A program made the translations under genes and the position numbers. 64,000 bases of DNA from Desulfobacca sp. Lineage in GTDB: Bacteria; Desulfobacterota; Desulfobaccia; Desulfobaccales; Desulfobaccaceae. Shown here one piece after another: positions 43,453 through 50,831 of the stretch. The stretch lies in the NCBI GenBank assembly GCA_020725545.1, contig DYEV01000009.1:62001-126000 (forward strand), written 5' to 3'. A model generated the notes under the pieces. It was not told the DNA's origin and did no database searches. It saw only the letters and a list, made by a program, of their open reading frames with translations. Each line of letters starts with the position of its first letter. Within the stretch, counting starts at the first letter, position 1.

Positions 43453-44838
43453 GTGCTGTCACTTTATCCCCACGGGGCTGCAATCAATATGGGCACGGGC
43501 CCCCGTTTTGATCTGTTGGACATCGGCCATGCGAAGTATGTGGCAGTGGTGGAGGCGGACACCGCCTTCTGGACCCTGGTTCCCCGGGAGCAGGCCGTGG
43601 ACTTGGTGCTGGGGACGGCTCTGCCCCAGGAATTTGCCGATCGGTATGAACGCTTTCAGACCGAGATGCAGGCCCTGCGCTTCGGCCTGACGCCCTCGGC
43701 GGTGTATTTCAATCCCACGGAGCGCTGCAACCTCAATTGCCCCTATTGCTACCTGCCTGAGGATATGCGGCGGGCCGGGGTGGATATGGCGGCAGCCGAC
43801 CTGTTTCGGGCCCTGGAGATTCTGGGGGAATATTTCCAGTCCACCCTGCCCGAGGGCTCGGTGCGGCCCCAGATCATCTTCCATGGCAGCGAACCCCTGT
43901 TGCAGCGGGAGGTTATTTTTGCCGCCATGGAGAAATACGGCGACCGTTTTCGCTTTGGCATCCAGACCAATGCCACCCTCTTGGACGACGAGGCTTTAGG
44001 ATTTATCTGGGAGCGGCAGATCAGTCTGGGAATTTCCCTGGACGCTCACCTGGCCGAAATCAACGACCAGACTCGGCGGACTTGGGGACAAAAAGGCGTT
44101 TTTGGCCAGGTGAGCCAGGTCTTGACGAAACTGGCCGGCTACCCTCATTACAGCGTCATGTGTACCGTGACCAAGGCTAACGTTGGCCATCTTGTTGACA
44201 TCGTTGACTTTTTCCATGGCGAGCAGGTCAGGGTGGCCATGCTCAATCCGGTCCGCTGTACCCAGGCCGGTGGCCGCTTGGCCAAGCCGGCGGATGACGT
44301 GTTGGCCCGGCAGTTTACCGCGGCCCTGGACCGGGCCGGGGAGCTGTATGACCAGACCGGCCGGCGCCTGGTCCTGGCCAATTTTGCCAATATCCTTATC
44401 GGTATCGTGGCGCCCACGGCCCGGCGGCTGATGTGCGACATCTCTCCCTGCGGCGGCGGCCGCTGTTTCTTTGCGGTGGCGGCCACCGGCGATCTCTTCC
44501 CGTGCAGCGAATTCATCGGCCTGCCGGATTTTAAAGGCGGCAATGTCTTTGTGGACGACATCCCCGCGGTCCTGGCTTCGCCCCAGTTCCGGCGGGTGAG
44601 CCAACGGCGGGTGGAGGACATTGCCCCCTGCGCCAGCTGCGCCATCCGACATTTCTGCGGCTCGCCCTGCCCCGCGGAAGTCTATACCACCAGCGGCACC
44701 ATGCACGCCCCGGCGCCCTATTGCGATTTCTATGTGGAGCAGGTCAAATATGCCTTCCGGGTCATCGCTGACAACCGGTTGGACGCGTTCTTATGGGAAG
44801 GCTGGCATGAGGGGACGGAAAAGATCTTTGATTTTTAA
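43453..44838 (+). CDS. cbpB: peptide-modifying radical SAM/SPASM enzyme, CbpB-like
   Basis: A 461-residue radical SAM protein. The SAM-cluster cysteines are C92, C96 and C99 (CNLNCPYC), and HGSEPLLQ occupies the GGEP position. The N-terminal 85 residues precede the barrel and may bind the peptide leader. The SPASM region carries SPCGGGRCFFAVAATGDLFPC and later CASCAIRHFCGSPCPAEV and APYCDFYVEQ, enough Cys for two auxiliary [4Fe-4S] clusters, as in sactipeptide and thioether or epimerase maturases. The GTG at 43453 follows GAGGCTAAGAAC; upstream in-frame codons translate the repeat tract. With the short peptide gene 167 bp upstream and the riboswitch it forms a B12-controlled RiPP unit. The reaction is unknown. 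Confidence 0.85.
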   Translation: MLSLYPHGAAINMGTGPRFDLLDIGHAKYVAVVEADTAFWTLVPREQAVDLVLGTALPQEFADRYERFQTEMQALRFGLTPSAVYFNPTERCNLNCPYCYLPEDMRRAGVDMAAADLFRALEILGEYFQSTLPEGSVRPQIIFHGSEPLLQREVIFAAMEKYGDRFRFGIQTNATLLDDEALGFIWERQISLGISLDAHLAEINDQTRRTWGQKGVFGQVSQVLTKLAGYPHYSVMCTVTKANVGHLVDIVDFFHGEQVRVAMLNPVRCTQAGGRLAKPADDVLARQFTAALDRAGELYDQTGRRLVLANFANILIGIVAPTARRLMCDISPCGGGRCFFAVAATGDLFPCSEFIGLPDFKGGNVFVDDIPAVLASPQFRRVSQRRVEDIAPCASCAIRHFCGSPCPAEVYTTSGTMHAPAPYCDFYVEQVKYAFRVIADNRLDAFLWEGWHEGTEKIFDF

Positions 44839-44924
44839 GCACCGGGAGGATGCCGCCGCGCCGTATTCCTCTTGACAACCGGACGGCGGCTGTCCGAGCC
44901 ATCTGAGCTTCCCCCGCAAAAAGT

Positions 44925-45413
44925 CTAGGTCGCCATGACCCGCTCAGTTGCCTTGGCCAGGGCCGCCCGGGCCTGGGGCACTGTCTGCTCCGGGCTGACT
45001 TTGTAAAAGGCTTGGATCAGACGGCCCTGCTCGTCGATGAGAAAGGCGGTGCGGATGATGCCTGCGTATTTCTTGCCATACATGGACTTCTCGCCCCAGA
45101 CGCCGTAGGCCTGGGCCACCGCGTGGTCCGGGTCCGAGAGCAAGGGAAAGCCCAGGGAGTGCTTGGCGTCAAATTTTTTCTGCAAGTCCACCGGGTCAGG
45201 ACTGATCCCCAAAGCCGCCACGCCCAACTCCGCCAGTTCGAGCCGGGCATCCCGGACGCTGCAGGCCTGTTTGGTGCAGCCTGAAGTCAAGGCCTTGGGA
45301 TAAAAAAAGAGCAGTACTTTTTTCCCCCGAAAATCAGCCAGTCTGACGGTGTTGCCTTCCTGATCCAAAAGTTCAAAAGCCGGGGCCAGATCGCCGGCTT
45401 GCAGTTGGGCCAT
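44925..45413 (-). CDS. bcp: thiol peroxidase, BCP/PrxQ-type
   Basis: A 162-residue peroxiredoxin that reduces peroxides using thioredoxin. The peroxidatic Cys lies in ALTSGCTKQACSVRDAR, with the resolving Cys five residues later, as in BCP/PrxQ. FLIDEQGRLIQAFYKVSP is the usual C-terminal part. GGCAAGGAGG precedes the ATG at 45413. It is convergent with cbpB and transcribed alone. It fits oxygen defence in an anaerobe. Confidence 0.93.
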   Translation of the reverse strand: MAQLQAGDLAPAFELLDQEGNTVRLADFRGKKVLLFFYPKALTSGCTKQACSVRDARLELAELGVAALGISPDPVDLQKKFDAKHSLGFPLLSDPDHAVAQAYGVWGEKSMYGKKYAGIIRTAFLIDEQGRLIQAFYKVSPEQTVPQARAALAKATERVMAT

Positions 45414-45735
45414 ATTCTGCCTCCTTGCCAAGCAGGTTGTGGAAAAATTTCTTTCCGGGGACGAGAGCTACGGTCTTCAGCCCTCTTTTATCCCAAGTAT
45501 GCCTTTTGGCTGCGCCCAAAGGCAAGAAAAAGATTTTGCCTGCACCTGAGGAGAATACGGAGTTTTTGCCAACATCCTGATGGATTCTTGATCAGGCGGT
45601 GTTTTTCAGATAGAACAATGGCAGCGGTCCACAGGAATTGTTGATATCGGGCAGAAGGCGGCGGGCCGGGCCGGCCCTGCGGCAACCTTGCAGCCCTGCC
45701 CCTTTCTCCTCACCCCATATGCCAAGGAGCCTGCC
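45414..45735. other. intergenic region between bcp and the DUF4203 gene
   Basis: A 322-bp divergent spacer. It starts with the repeat-like AGCAGGTTGTGGAAAAATTTCTTT (from 45431, resembling 19090) and contains GCCTTTTGGCTGCGCCCAAAGGC, a 6-bp-stem hairpin near 45500-45523. No gene or clear promoter is seen. Confidence 0.45.
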
Positions 45736-46293
45736 ATGGATTTCTGGATCCGACTGATTGCCATTGCCCTCGGTCTGCTCAGCTGTTTTTACGGTTATCC
45801 CTTGTTTCGGTTCTTTTTAGTCCTGGCCGGCCTGTTTTACGGCTATCTCTATGGCCAGGCCTTTTTTGCTGAATACCACCCGCTTCTCGCCGTACTCATG
45901 GGGGTAGGTTTGGCGGTGATTCTGGCGGCCCTGGCCTATCCGTTCTGGAGCATTGGCGTCGGGGCCATCGGTGCGGCCTTGGGTTTCATGATCCTGGCGG
46001 AACTGGCCCTGGCCCTAAACCTGCCCCATATCGGTGTGATTCTGGTGGGGGTGCTGGGGGCCGTAATTCTGGGCTTCGCTTTTTTTCAGGCCCGAGACTT
46101 CTTTGTCATGGTGGCGACGGCTTTCAACGGCGCAGTGCAGACCCTCTATGGCCTGGGGGTGGTCCACGGCGCCATCTCCTTCGGCTTTGGCCAGGGCAAT
46201 ATCCTGGCCTTCGTGGGCATAGTCATTCTGGGGTCGCTGGGTCTGGCGACCCAGTATGCCATGTTTAAAGAAAAGCGCACGTATTCACGGTAA
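45736..46293 (+). CDS. DUF4203-like multi-pass membrane protein
   Basis: A 185-residue protein with about seven hydrophobic helices joined by very short loops, Gly/Ala/Leu-rich, and an acidic site near AFFAEYHPLLA. The repeated FLVLAGLFYGYLYGQ and GAIGAALGFMILAE patterns resemble the TM7S3/TMEM198 (DUF4203) fold. AAGGAG stands 6 bp before the ATG at 45736. It ends in a basic tail. Function is unknown; it has no operon partner. Confidence 0.7.
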   Translation: MDFWIRLIAIALGLLSCFYGYPLFRFFLVLAGLFYGYLYGQAFFAEYHPLLAVLMGVGLAVILAALAYPFWSIGVGAIGAALGFMILAELALALNLPHIGVILVGVLGAVILGFAFFQARDFFVMVATAFNGAVQTLYGLGVVHGAISFGFGQGNILAFVGIVILGSLGLATQYAMFKEKRTYSR

Positions 46294-46308
46294 TTGTCAT
46301 TTCTGTGT

Positions 46309-46334
46309 AGGCATAGACCTTTCGGTCTGTGCCT
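46309..46334. repeat. hairpin after the DUF4203 gene
   Basis: AGGCATAGACC-TTTC-GGTCTGTGCCT, an 11-bp stem with one G-T pair, 15 bp after the stop. There is no T-run; either a 3'-end hairpin or a dispersed palindrome. Confidence 0.45.
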
Positions 46335-46408
46335 CACGGATGCCGATCGGGAGGGCGGCGCTAGAAGTTTTTTCCTCACCCCGCCAAAGGTCTAGGGAAA
46401 AACAAAAA

Positions 46409-47146
46409 TTAATGGCGGCAAAGGCTTGCCGACCTGTTTTCATACCCGGCGCCCCCTGGCAGGCGGCGGGCCGCGGCTTGATCAGCCAAAATCAGGGCGG
46501 AATGCCGGCGGAGGCGGCTGGCCGGCAGGGTGGTATCGCCGGCCAGGAGGCGGGCCAGGACGTCGGCTTTTTCTGGGCCGGTCACCAGCCAGAGGAGAGA
46601 GCGGGCCCGATTGAGGATGGGGAAGGTTAAGGTCAGACGTCGATAGCCCTGATATGCAGCGGTGGCCGCCACATCCTGGCTCTGGATCTGCAGGACCGGG
46701 TCACCGGGGAACAGGGAAGCGGTATGGCCGTCGGCGCCCAGGCCGAGGTGGATAAGGTCCAATACCGGCGGCAGGCCGGCCCAGAGATGGAGGGTATGGG
46801 TATACTGCTGCGCGGCTTGGTCCAGATCAGGCAGGTCCACGGGCATGGCATGGAGGTTCTGGGCCGGCAAGGGCCCCTCGGTCACCAGGGAGAGGCGGAG
46901 GTGGGTGAGATTGCGGTCGGCATGGCCCCGCGGGGCCTGGCGTTCGTCCACCTGAAAGATATGCACCTGTTGCCAGGGGAGGGGCAGAGCCGCGAGGCAC
47001 CGCACCATGGCCCAGGGAGTGCGGCCGCCGCTGACGGCCAAGAGAAACCGGCCCCGCTGGGCTACCGCCTCGTGGGCCAGGGCGGCAATGACTTTGGCAG
47101 CGGCGTCCGCTGCACTTGGGGGGTCGGGCTGGACCTGCAGTTGCAT
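46409..47146 (-). CDS. pgl: 6-phosphogluconolactonase
   Basis: Pgl hydrolyses 6-phosphogluconolactone in the oxidative pentose phosphate pathway. The 245-residue protein shows the SugI/DevB motifs: LAVSGGRTPWAMVRCLA, VHIFQVDERQAPRGHADRN and HLGLGADGHTASLFPGD, and LLWLVTGPEKADVLARLL. It is the last gene of the rpsF-rpsR-DUF2232-rplI direction, 165 bp after rplI. Zwf and Gnd are not in the window. The last 25 residues (RRLPGGAGYENRSASLCRH) go beyond the usual end. Confidence 0.92.
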   Translation of the reverse strand: MQLQVQPDPPSAADAAAKVIAALAHEAVAQRGRFLLAVSGGRTPWAMVRCLAALPLPWQQVHIFQVDERQAPRGHADRNLTHLRLSLVTEGPLPAQNLHAMPVDLPDLDQAAQQYTHTLHLWAGLPPVLDLIHLGLGADGHTASLFPGDPVLQIQSQDVAATAAYQGYRRLTLTFPILNRARSLLWLVTGPEKADVLARLLAGDTTLPASRLRRHSALILADQAAARRLPGGAGYENRSASLCRH

Positions 47147-47311
47147 GCTGGGTCAATGCCTGGCGGTGGCAGCCGCTAGCGGTCCGCAGGGGCAGAAGCG
47201 ATGACGACGGACGGCGGCGCCACGGCGGCAGCAGAAGTTTTTCTCTGAGGGGAGGGGCGAGCCGGTGGTTCGCCCCGTCATTATTCTTGCCCCTCGCTCC
47301 GGACCACTCCC

Positions 47312-47761
47312 TTACGCCTTTTCCGGGACGACCTCAATCTTGACCACGGCCTTGACTTCAGGGTGGAGCTTGACCACCGCTGTGTGGCTGCCCAAGGTCT
47401 TGATGGGTTCGGGCATGTCGATCTTTTTGCGATCGATTTCGACGCCCGCTTTGACCAAGGCTTCGGCAATGTGGACGTTGGTCACGGAGCCGTAGAGGCG
47501 CTCGGATTCGCCCACCCGTTGGGCAATGGTGAGGGTGATCTCCTCCAGGCGTTCGGCCAGGGCTTGGGCCGCACTCTTGCCTTTGGCGTACTGTTGCAGC
47601 AGGCGGGCCCGTTGCTGTTCAAAGCGGGCGATATTGCCTTTGGTGGCCTCCAGGGCCTTGCCTTGGGGGATGAGGAAATTACGGCCGTAACCCGGGGCTA
47701 CGTCAACGATGGAGCCGATGGCACCCAGGTTGGGAATTTCTTCGGTTAGGATGACTTTCAC
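47312..47761 (-). CDS. rplI: 50S ribosomal protein L9
   Basis: L9 binds 23S rRNA at the base of the L1 stalk. The 149-residue protein begins with GTG at 47761 (KVILTEEIPNLGAIGSIVDV), and GYGRNFLIPQGKALEAT is the N-terminal RNA-binding signature, followed by the long linking helix and the C-terminal domain. GAGGTATCACAAC precedes the start. It follows rpsF, rpsR and the DUF2232 gene in one operon. Confidence 0.96.
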   Translation of the reverse strand: MKVILTEEIPNLGAIGSIVDVAPGYGRNFLIPQGKALEATKGNIARFEQQRARLLQQYAKGKSAAQALAERLEEITLTIAQRVGESERLYGSVTNVHIAEALVKAGVEIDRKKIDMPEPIKTLGSHTAVVKLHPEVKAVVKIEVVPEKA

Positions 47762-47813
47762 GTTGTGATACCTCGTTCGCAAAAATTGCCGGGCCGGCTT
47801 TGCCGCCACGACT

Positions 47814-48767
47814 TTAGGCCTCGGAGGGAGGAGGCTGGTGCAGACGGCGAAAATCAAGCCACAGGTCGACCAAGCCCATGATCACCACCAGGAGCATGGC
47901 CGGTTTAATCAAGATCAGGAGCAGGTAGATGCTCCAGCGCAGGAAGCGGGGGACCTGGAACCGCTGGAAGCCGAAGGCGATGATGGCCACTCCCTGGAAG
48001 AAATAAAGCAACAGGCAGACCAGCAAAACATTGAGCGCTAGCAGCCGCAGCACCTGGTAGGGCATCAGCAGGGAAAATCCGGCGCCGATCAGGAAAAAGA
48101 CCAGCCAGCCGGGGGCTTCCCAACAGGGCAACGGCACCTTCGGGGGAGCGCAACTCCGCTCCGTGCCAAGGGCACAGCTGAGCAGATAGTTGAGCAAAGC
48201 CACCACCGTATTATTCATGAGGACCAGGGCCGGGGCCAATTGGGCCATCAGGGTCAGCATCTCGGCGATGGTGAGCCCCGCCTGATTTAATTCCTTCTCC
48301 AGCATCTGATCTTTATCAAGAACGTGGGACACCTCGGACCAGACCGTGGCCACCGTTTGCTCGAGATAAGCCATGGTGGTCAGCCCCTGTTGCTGGGCCA
48401 GGACAAGAAAGATGCCCACTTGGAACAGCATCCCGGCAAGGGCAGCTCCGCCAATCACCAGTTCCGGCGACAGCGGCCGCGCGGCCAGGATGGCCAGGGT
48501 CACCCCGAGGATGGCCATATGCAGCAAGGGCAGCACCTCGGCCTTGACCCCTGTGAACTGCTCCAGATACCATAGGATGGCCAGGGCCGCGGCCACAATT
48601 AACAGTCCTCCCCACCAACCGGCCCGATCTATGGTTAAGATAATGGGCAAGGGCAGTAGCAGGCTGAGAAAGAGGCCGGCCACGGGAATCTGGACAGAAG
48701 CGTAATAGAGCAGCAACAGCGCCACTAGGCCACTGATAACCTGTAGCGGGAGCTGTTTGGCTGCCAT
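47814..48767 (-). CDS. DUF2232 (YybS-like) membrane protein
   Basis: A 317-residue polytopic membrane protein with about eight helices: a cluster at residues 8-110, a loop with a Ser/Glu-rich helix (about 140-170), and helices at about 180-310. The arrangement between rpsR and rplI is typical of DUF2232/YybS proteins in Desulfobacterota and Firmicutes. Its role is unknown; relatives are linked to energy-coupling factor S-like folds. It begins at ATG 48767, 33 bp after rpsR. An odd insertion GTERSCAPPKVPLPCWEAPG between helices has two Cys. Confidence 0.8.
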   Translation of the reverse strand: MAAKQLPLQVISGLVALLLLYYASVQIPVAGLFLSLLLPLPIILTIDRAGWWGGLLIVAAALAILWYLEQFTGVKAEVLPLLHMAILGVTLAILAARPLSPELVIGGAALAGMLFQVGIFLVLAQQQGLTTMAYLEQTVATVWSEVSHVLDKDQMLEKELNQAGLTIAEMLTLMAQLAPALVLMNNTVVALLNYLLSCALGTERSCAPPKVPLPCWEAPGWLVFFLIGAGFSLLMPYQVLRLLALNVLLVCLLLYFFQGVAIIAFGFQRFQVPRFLRWSIYLLLILIKPAMLLVVIMGLVDLWLDFRRLHQPPPSEA

Positions 48768-48799
48768 AGGGTTGCGCCTCCAGTCCGGGAAGAGAGACC

Positions 48800-49057
48800 T
48801 TATCCCTGGATCATGCTGGCCGCATAGGGCATAAGAGCCAGATGCCGGGCCCGTTTAATGGCAGTGGTGATTTTCCGCTGGTGCCGGGCACAGTTGCCAG
48901 AAATCCGCCGGGGGATAATCTTCCCTCGTTCGGTGATGAAATTGCGCAGGGTGTTGACGTCTTTATGGTCGATGACCAGCTTGCTGTCCACACAGAACCG
49001 GCAGACCTTGCGGCGATGAAAGGTGGGGCGGCGTTTGCGTTTGGGGATGATGGCCAT
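48800..49057 (-). CDS. rpsR: 30S ribosomal protein S18
   Basis: S18 binds S6 and the central domain of 16S rRNA. The 85-residue protein shows [39 protein letters not shown] and [20 protein letters not shown], all canonical. CRFC plus the later NC make it the zinc-type (Cys-containing) paralogue. It is 3 bp after rpsF in the same direction. Confidence 0.97.
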   Translation of the reverse strand: MAIIPKRKRRPTFHRRKVCRFCVDSKLVIDHKDVNTLRNFITERGKIIPRRISGNCARHQRKITTAIKRARHLALMPYAASMIQG

Positions 49058-49060
49058 AAC

Positions 49061-49510
49061 TTATTCCTCCGGAGTCCTGTCAGGTTCCTGGTCAGACGCT
49101 GGGGCTGCTTCAGGGATTGGAGCTGCCTCGACCTCGCCACCTTCCCCCTCCGGGACGGCGGCAACTTCCTCGACCGGTTTGGCCTTGGCGGCCAATTCCC
49201 GCTGCAAGGCCTCCACATTGACGTTGATGCCGGTTTTCACCGACAGGAATCGGATGATGCGGTCGTCGATCTTGAGATTGCGCTCCAATTCCATGAGCCC
49301 GGCCGGCGAACCGGCAAAATCCACCAGGACATAATAGCCCTGGCTGAATTTGTCGACCTTGTAGGCCAGACGGCGACGGCCCCAATCATCTAATTTTAAC
49401 TGGACGCCACCTGTGGAACTGATGATTCCGGTGAATTTGTTAATGACATTCTGGGTCTCGTCGTCACTCAGGTCGGGGTTGACGACAAAAATAGTCTCGT
49501 ACCGATGCAT
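49061..49510 (-). CDS. rpsF: 30S ribosomal protein S6
   Basis: S6 forms a pair with S18 in the small subunit. The 149-residue protein begins MHRYETIFVVNPDLSDDE and has the core WGRRRLAYKVDKFSQGYYVL. The C-terminal 50 residues are an acidic, Glu/Pro/Ala-rich low-complexity tail, longer than in E. coli before modification. First gene of the rpsF-rpsR-DUF2232-rplI operon. The promoter is likely at 49572-49600. Confidence 0.97.
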   Translation of the reverse strand: MHRYETIFVVNPDLSDDETQNVINKFTGIISSTGGVQLKLDDWGRRRLAYKVDKFSQGYYVLVDFAGSPAGLMELERNLKIDDRIIRFLSVKTGINVNVEALQRELAAKAKPVEEVAAVPEGEGGEVEAAPIPEAAPASDQEPDRTPEE

Positions 49511-49571
49511 CGGCCCTCCTTATGGATTGGTCAGCTCCGACGGCAGCGCCGGAGCAAGGAGTAAAAGTAAT

Positions 49572-49600
49572 TATTTATAGATAAAATTCTATTTTGTCAA
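49572..49600 (-). promoter_or_regulatory. predicted promoter of the rpsF operon
   Basis: On the minus strand a perfect TTGACA, a 17-bp spacer and TAAATA (or TATAAA with 15 bp). It overlaps the end of the IS1380-like remnant reading frame, so part of the spacer may derive from element DNA. Confidence 0.5.
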
Positions 49601-49748
49601 GATAGGCTTGTGGTCCAAATCCACCGCCTTCTTGGCAGCAGGGTTGCAGGTGCGCGGTGGGGGCCGTTTGGTGAAGTTGAGCCAGGGTTAAAGGGAGCTG
49701 GCCGTTTTTTTCCGCCTCGTACTGGTAAGGAAGCAATCCTTGTGTCAT
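49575..49748 (-). mobile_element. IS1380-like transposase 5' remnant
   Basis: The minus-strand frame from ATG 49748 begins MTQGLLPYQYEAEKN, the N-terminal motif of IS1380-family transposases, preceded by GAGGTGAATCCATT as a ribosome site. After about 15 residues the reading no longer resembles a transposase and stops at 49575; an intact enzyme would be over 400 residues. Only the promoter-proximal end of the element survives, between rpsF and the endonuclease III-like gene. Terminal repeats could not be identified. Confidence 0.6.
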
Positions 49749-49926
49749 AATGGATTCACCTCGTTGATGATAGATGGTTTGTTGATGCGTTATGCTATCT
49801 CTCTGATTTCTCAGGACCAACGAGGTTTTTCATTTTCTGCTGGTGAATGAGGGCAGACCGAAGTTTTTTTCTCTCATGGCCGCGGCGCTGTCGGGCAGGC
49901 GTCCGGCATACCGCAAGTTCCGCAAT

Positions 49927-50619
49927 ATGCAGGAAAAAATTGTTGATCTCTATCATCTGCTCTGGCAGCATTTCGGCCCCCAAGGCTGGTGGCCCGGAGA
50001 GACGCCCCTGGAAGTGGCGGTGGGGGCCATCCTGACCCAGAATACCAACTGGCAGAATGTGGCCCTGGCCATTGATCGCCTGAAAAAGGCCGGCGTATTG
50101 TCGGCTGCGGCCCTCATGGCGTTGCCTGCGGCTGAGCTGGCGGCCCTCATTCGACCGGCCGGTTATTACAATATTAAGGCCGGCCGCCTTAAGAACTTTA
50201 TTACCTACCTAATGGAAAAATATCAAGGGTCTATGGCAAAGTTGGCCGCCGCGCCACTGGCGCGTCTGCGTCCGGAACTGCTGGCCATCAAGGGCATCGG
50301 CCCGGAAACCGCAGACAGTATACTCCTCTATGCCCTCGATAAACCCATCTTTGTGGTGGACGCTTACACGCACCGCATCTTTTCCCGGCACGGGTTGACG
50401 GCCGGGCCGTATTCTTATGAGGGACTGCAGGCCCTCTGCCAGGCCGCACTGCCCCCTGACCTGGCCCTCTGGCAAGAGTTCCACGCCCTGCTGGTCCGCA
50501 CCGGCAAGGATTGCTGCCGCCCTCGACCCCGCTGCGAGTCCTGTCCATTGGCGGGTTTTAGCCCTCCCCTGATCTCATCGTCAGCGGTCGGCAAGAAACT
50601 TGCGGCCCAATTAATCTAG
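49927..50619 (+). CDS. endonuclease III-like HhH-GPD glycosylase (COG2231-like)
   Basis: A 230-residue base excision repair glycosylase. GWWPGETPLEVAVGAILTQN is the start typical of COG2231/MagIII-related proteins; LLAIKGIGPETADSILLYAL is the helix-hairpin-helix and FVVDAYTHRIFSRHGL carries the catalytic Asp. In the hairpin, Pro-Glu replaces the Arg-Lys of endonuclease III, so the lyase Lys is absent and a monofunctional glycosylase is likely. The C-terminus CCRPRPRCESCPL keeps three or four Cys but not the fourth endonuclease III ligand. The ATG at 49927 was chosen because the homologous start is there; GTG 49843 is possible. Confidence 0.82.
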   Translation: MQEKIVDLYHLLWQHFGPQGWWPGETPLEVAVGAILTQNTNWQNVALAIDRLKKAGVLSAAALMALPAAELAALIRPAGYYNIKAGRLKNFITYLMEKYQGSMAKLAAAPLARLRPELLAIKGIGPETADSILLYALDKPIFVVDAYTHRIFSRHGLTAGPYSYEGLQALCQAALPPDLALWQEFHALLVRTGKDCCRPRPRCESCPLAGFSPPLISSSAVGKKLAAQLI

Positions 50620-50831
50620 CAAAAATAATGTTCAGATAAAATTCCGCCGAATTTGTTCGGTTCGCGTGTTATATTTTCAGCAAACCGAGACAGATCCCTA
50701 GTTTATAACATAAGTGCAATTATGCTTCTCCTCTGGACCCTCTGGATTGAGAAAAGGCCCGGGCAAAGGACATACCTTGGCAGATGCCCTTTTTTTTCCG
50801 CCGTTCAACACTAGCAGAGAGGATGCTAGCC

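Noticed and set aside
44839-44924. Terminator between cbpB and bcp
   Set aside because: GC-rich pairing is possible but no clear stem with a T-run on either strand was found.
47147-47311. Extra gene between pgl and rplI
   Set aside because: Short frames here have no ribosome site or family similarity; only a GC-rich spacer with imperfect inverted repeats is seen.
50647-50660. CCGAA-TTTG-TTCGG hairpin before cusC as an operator
   Set aside because: The stem is only 5 bp, and no known copper-responsive operator (CueR or CopY type) could be recognised around it.
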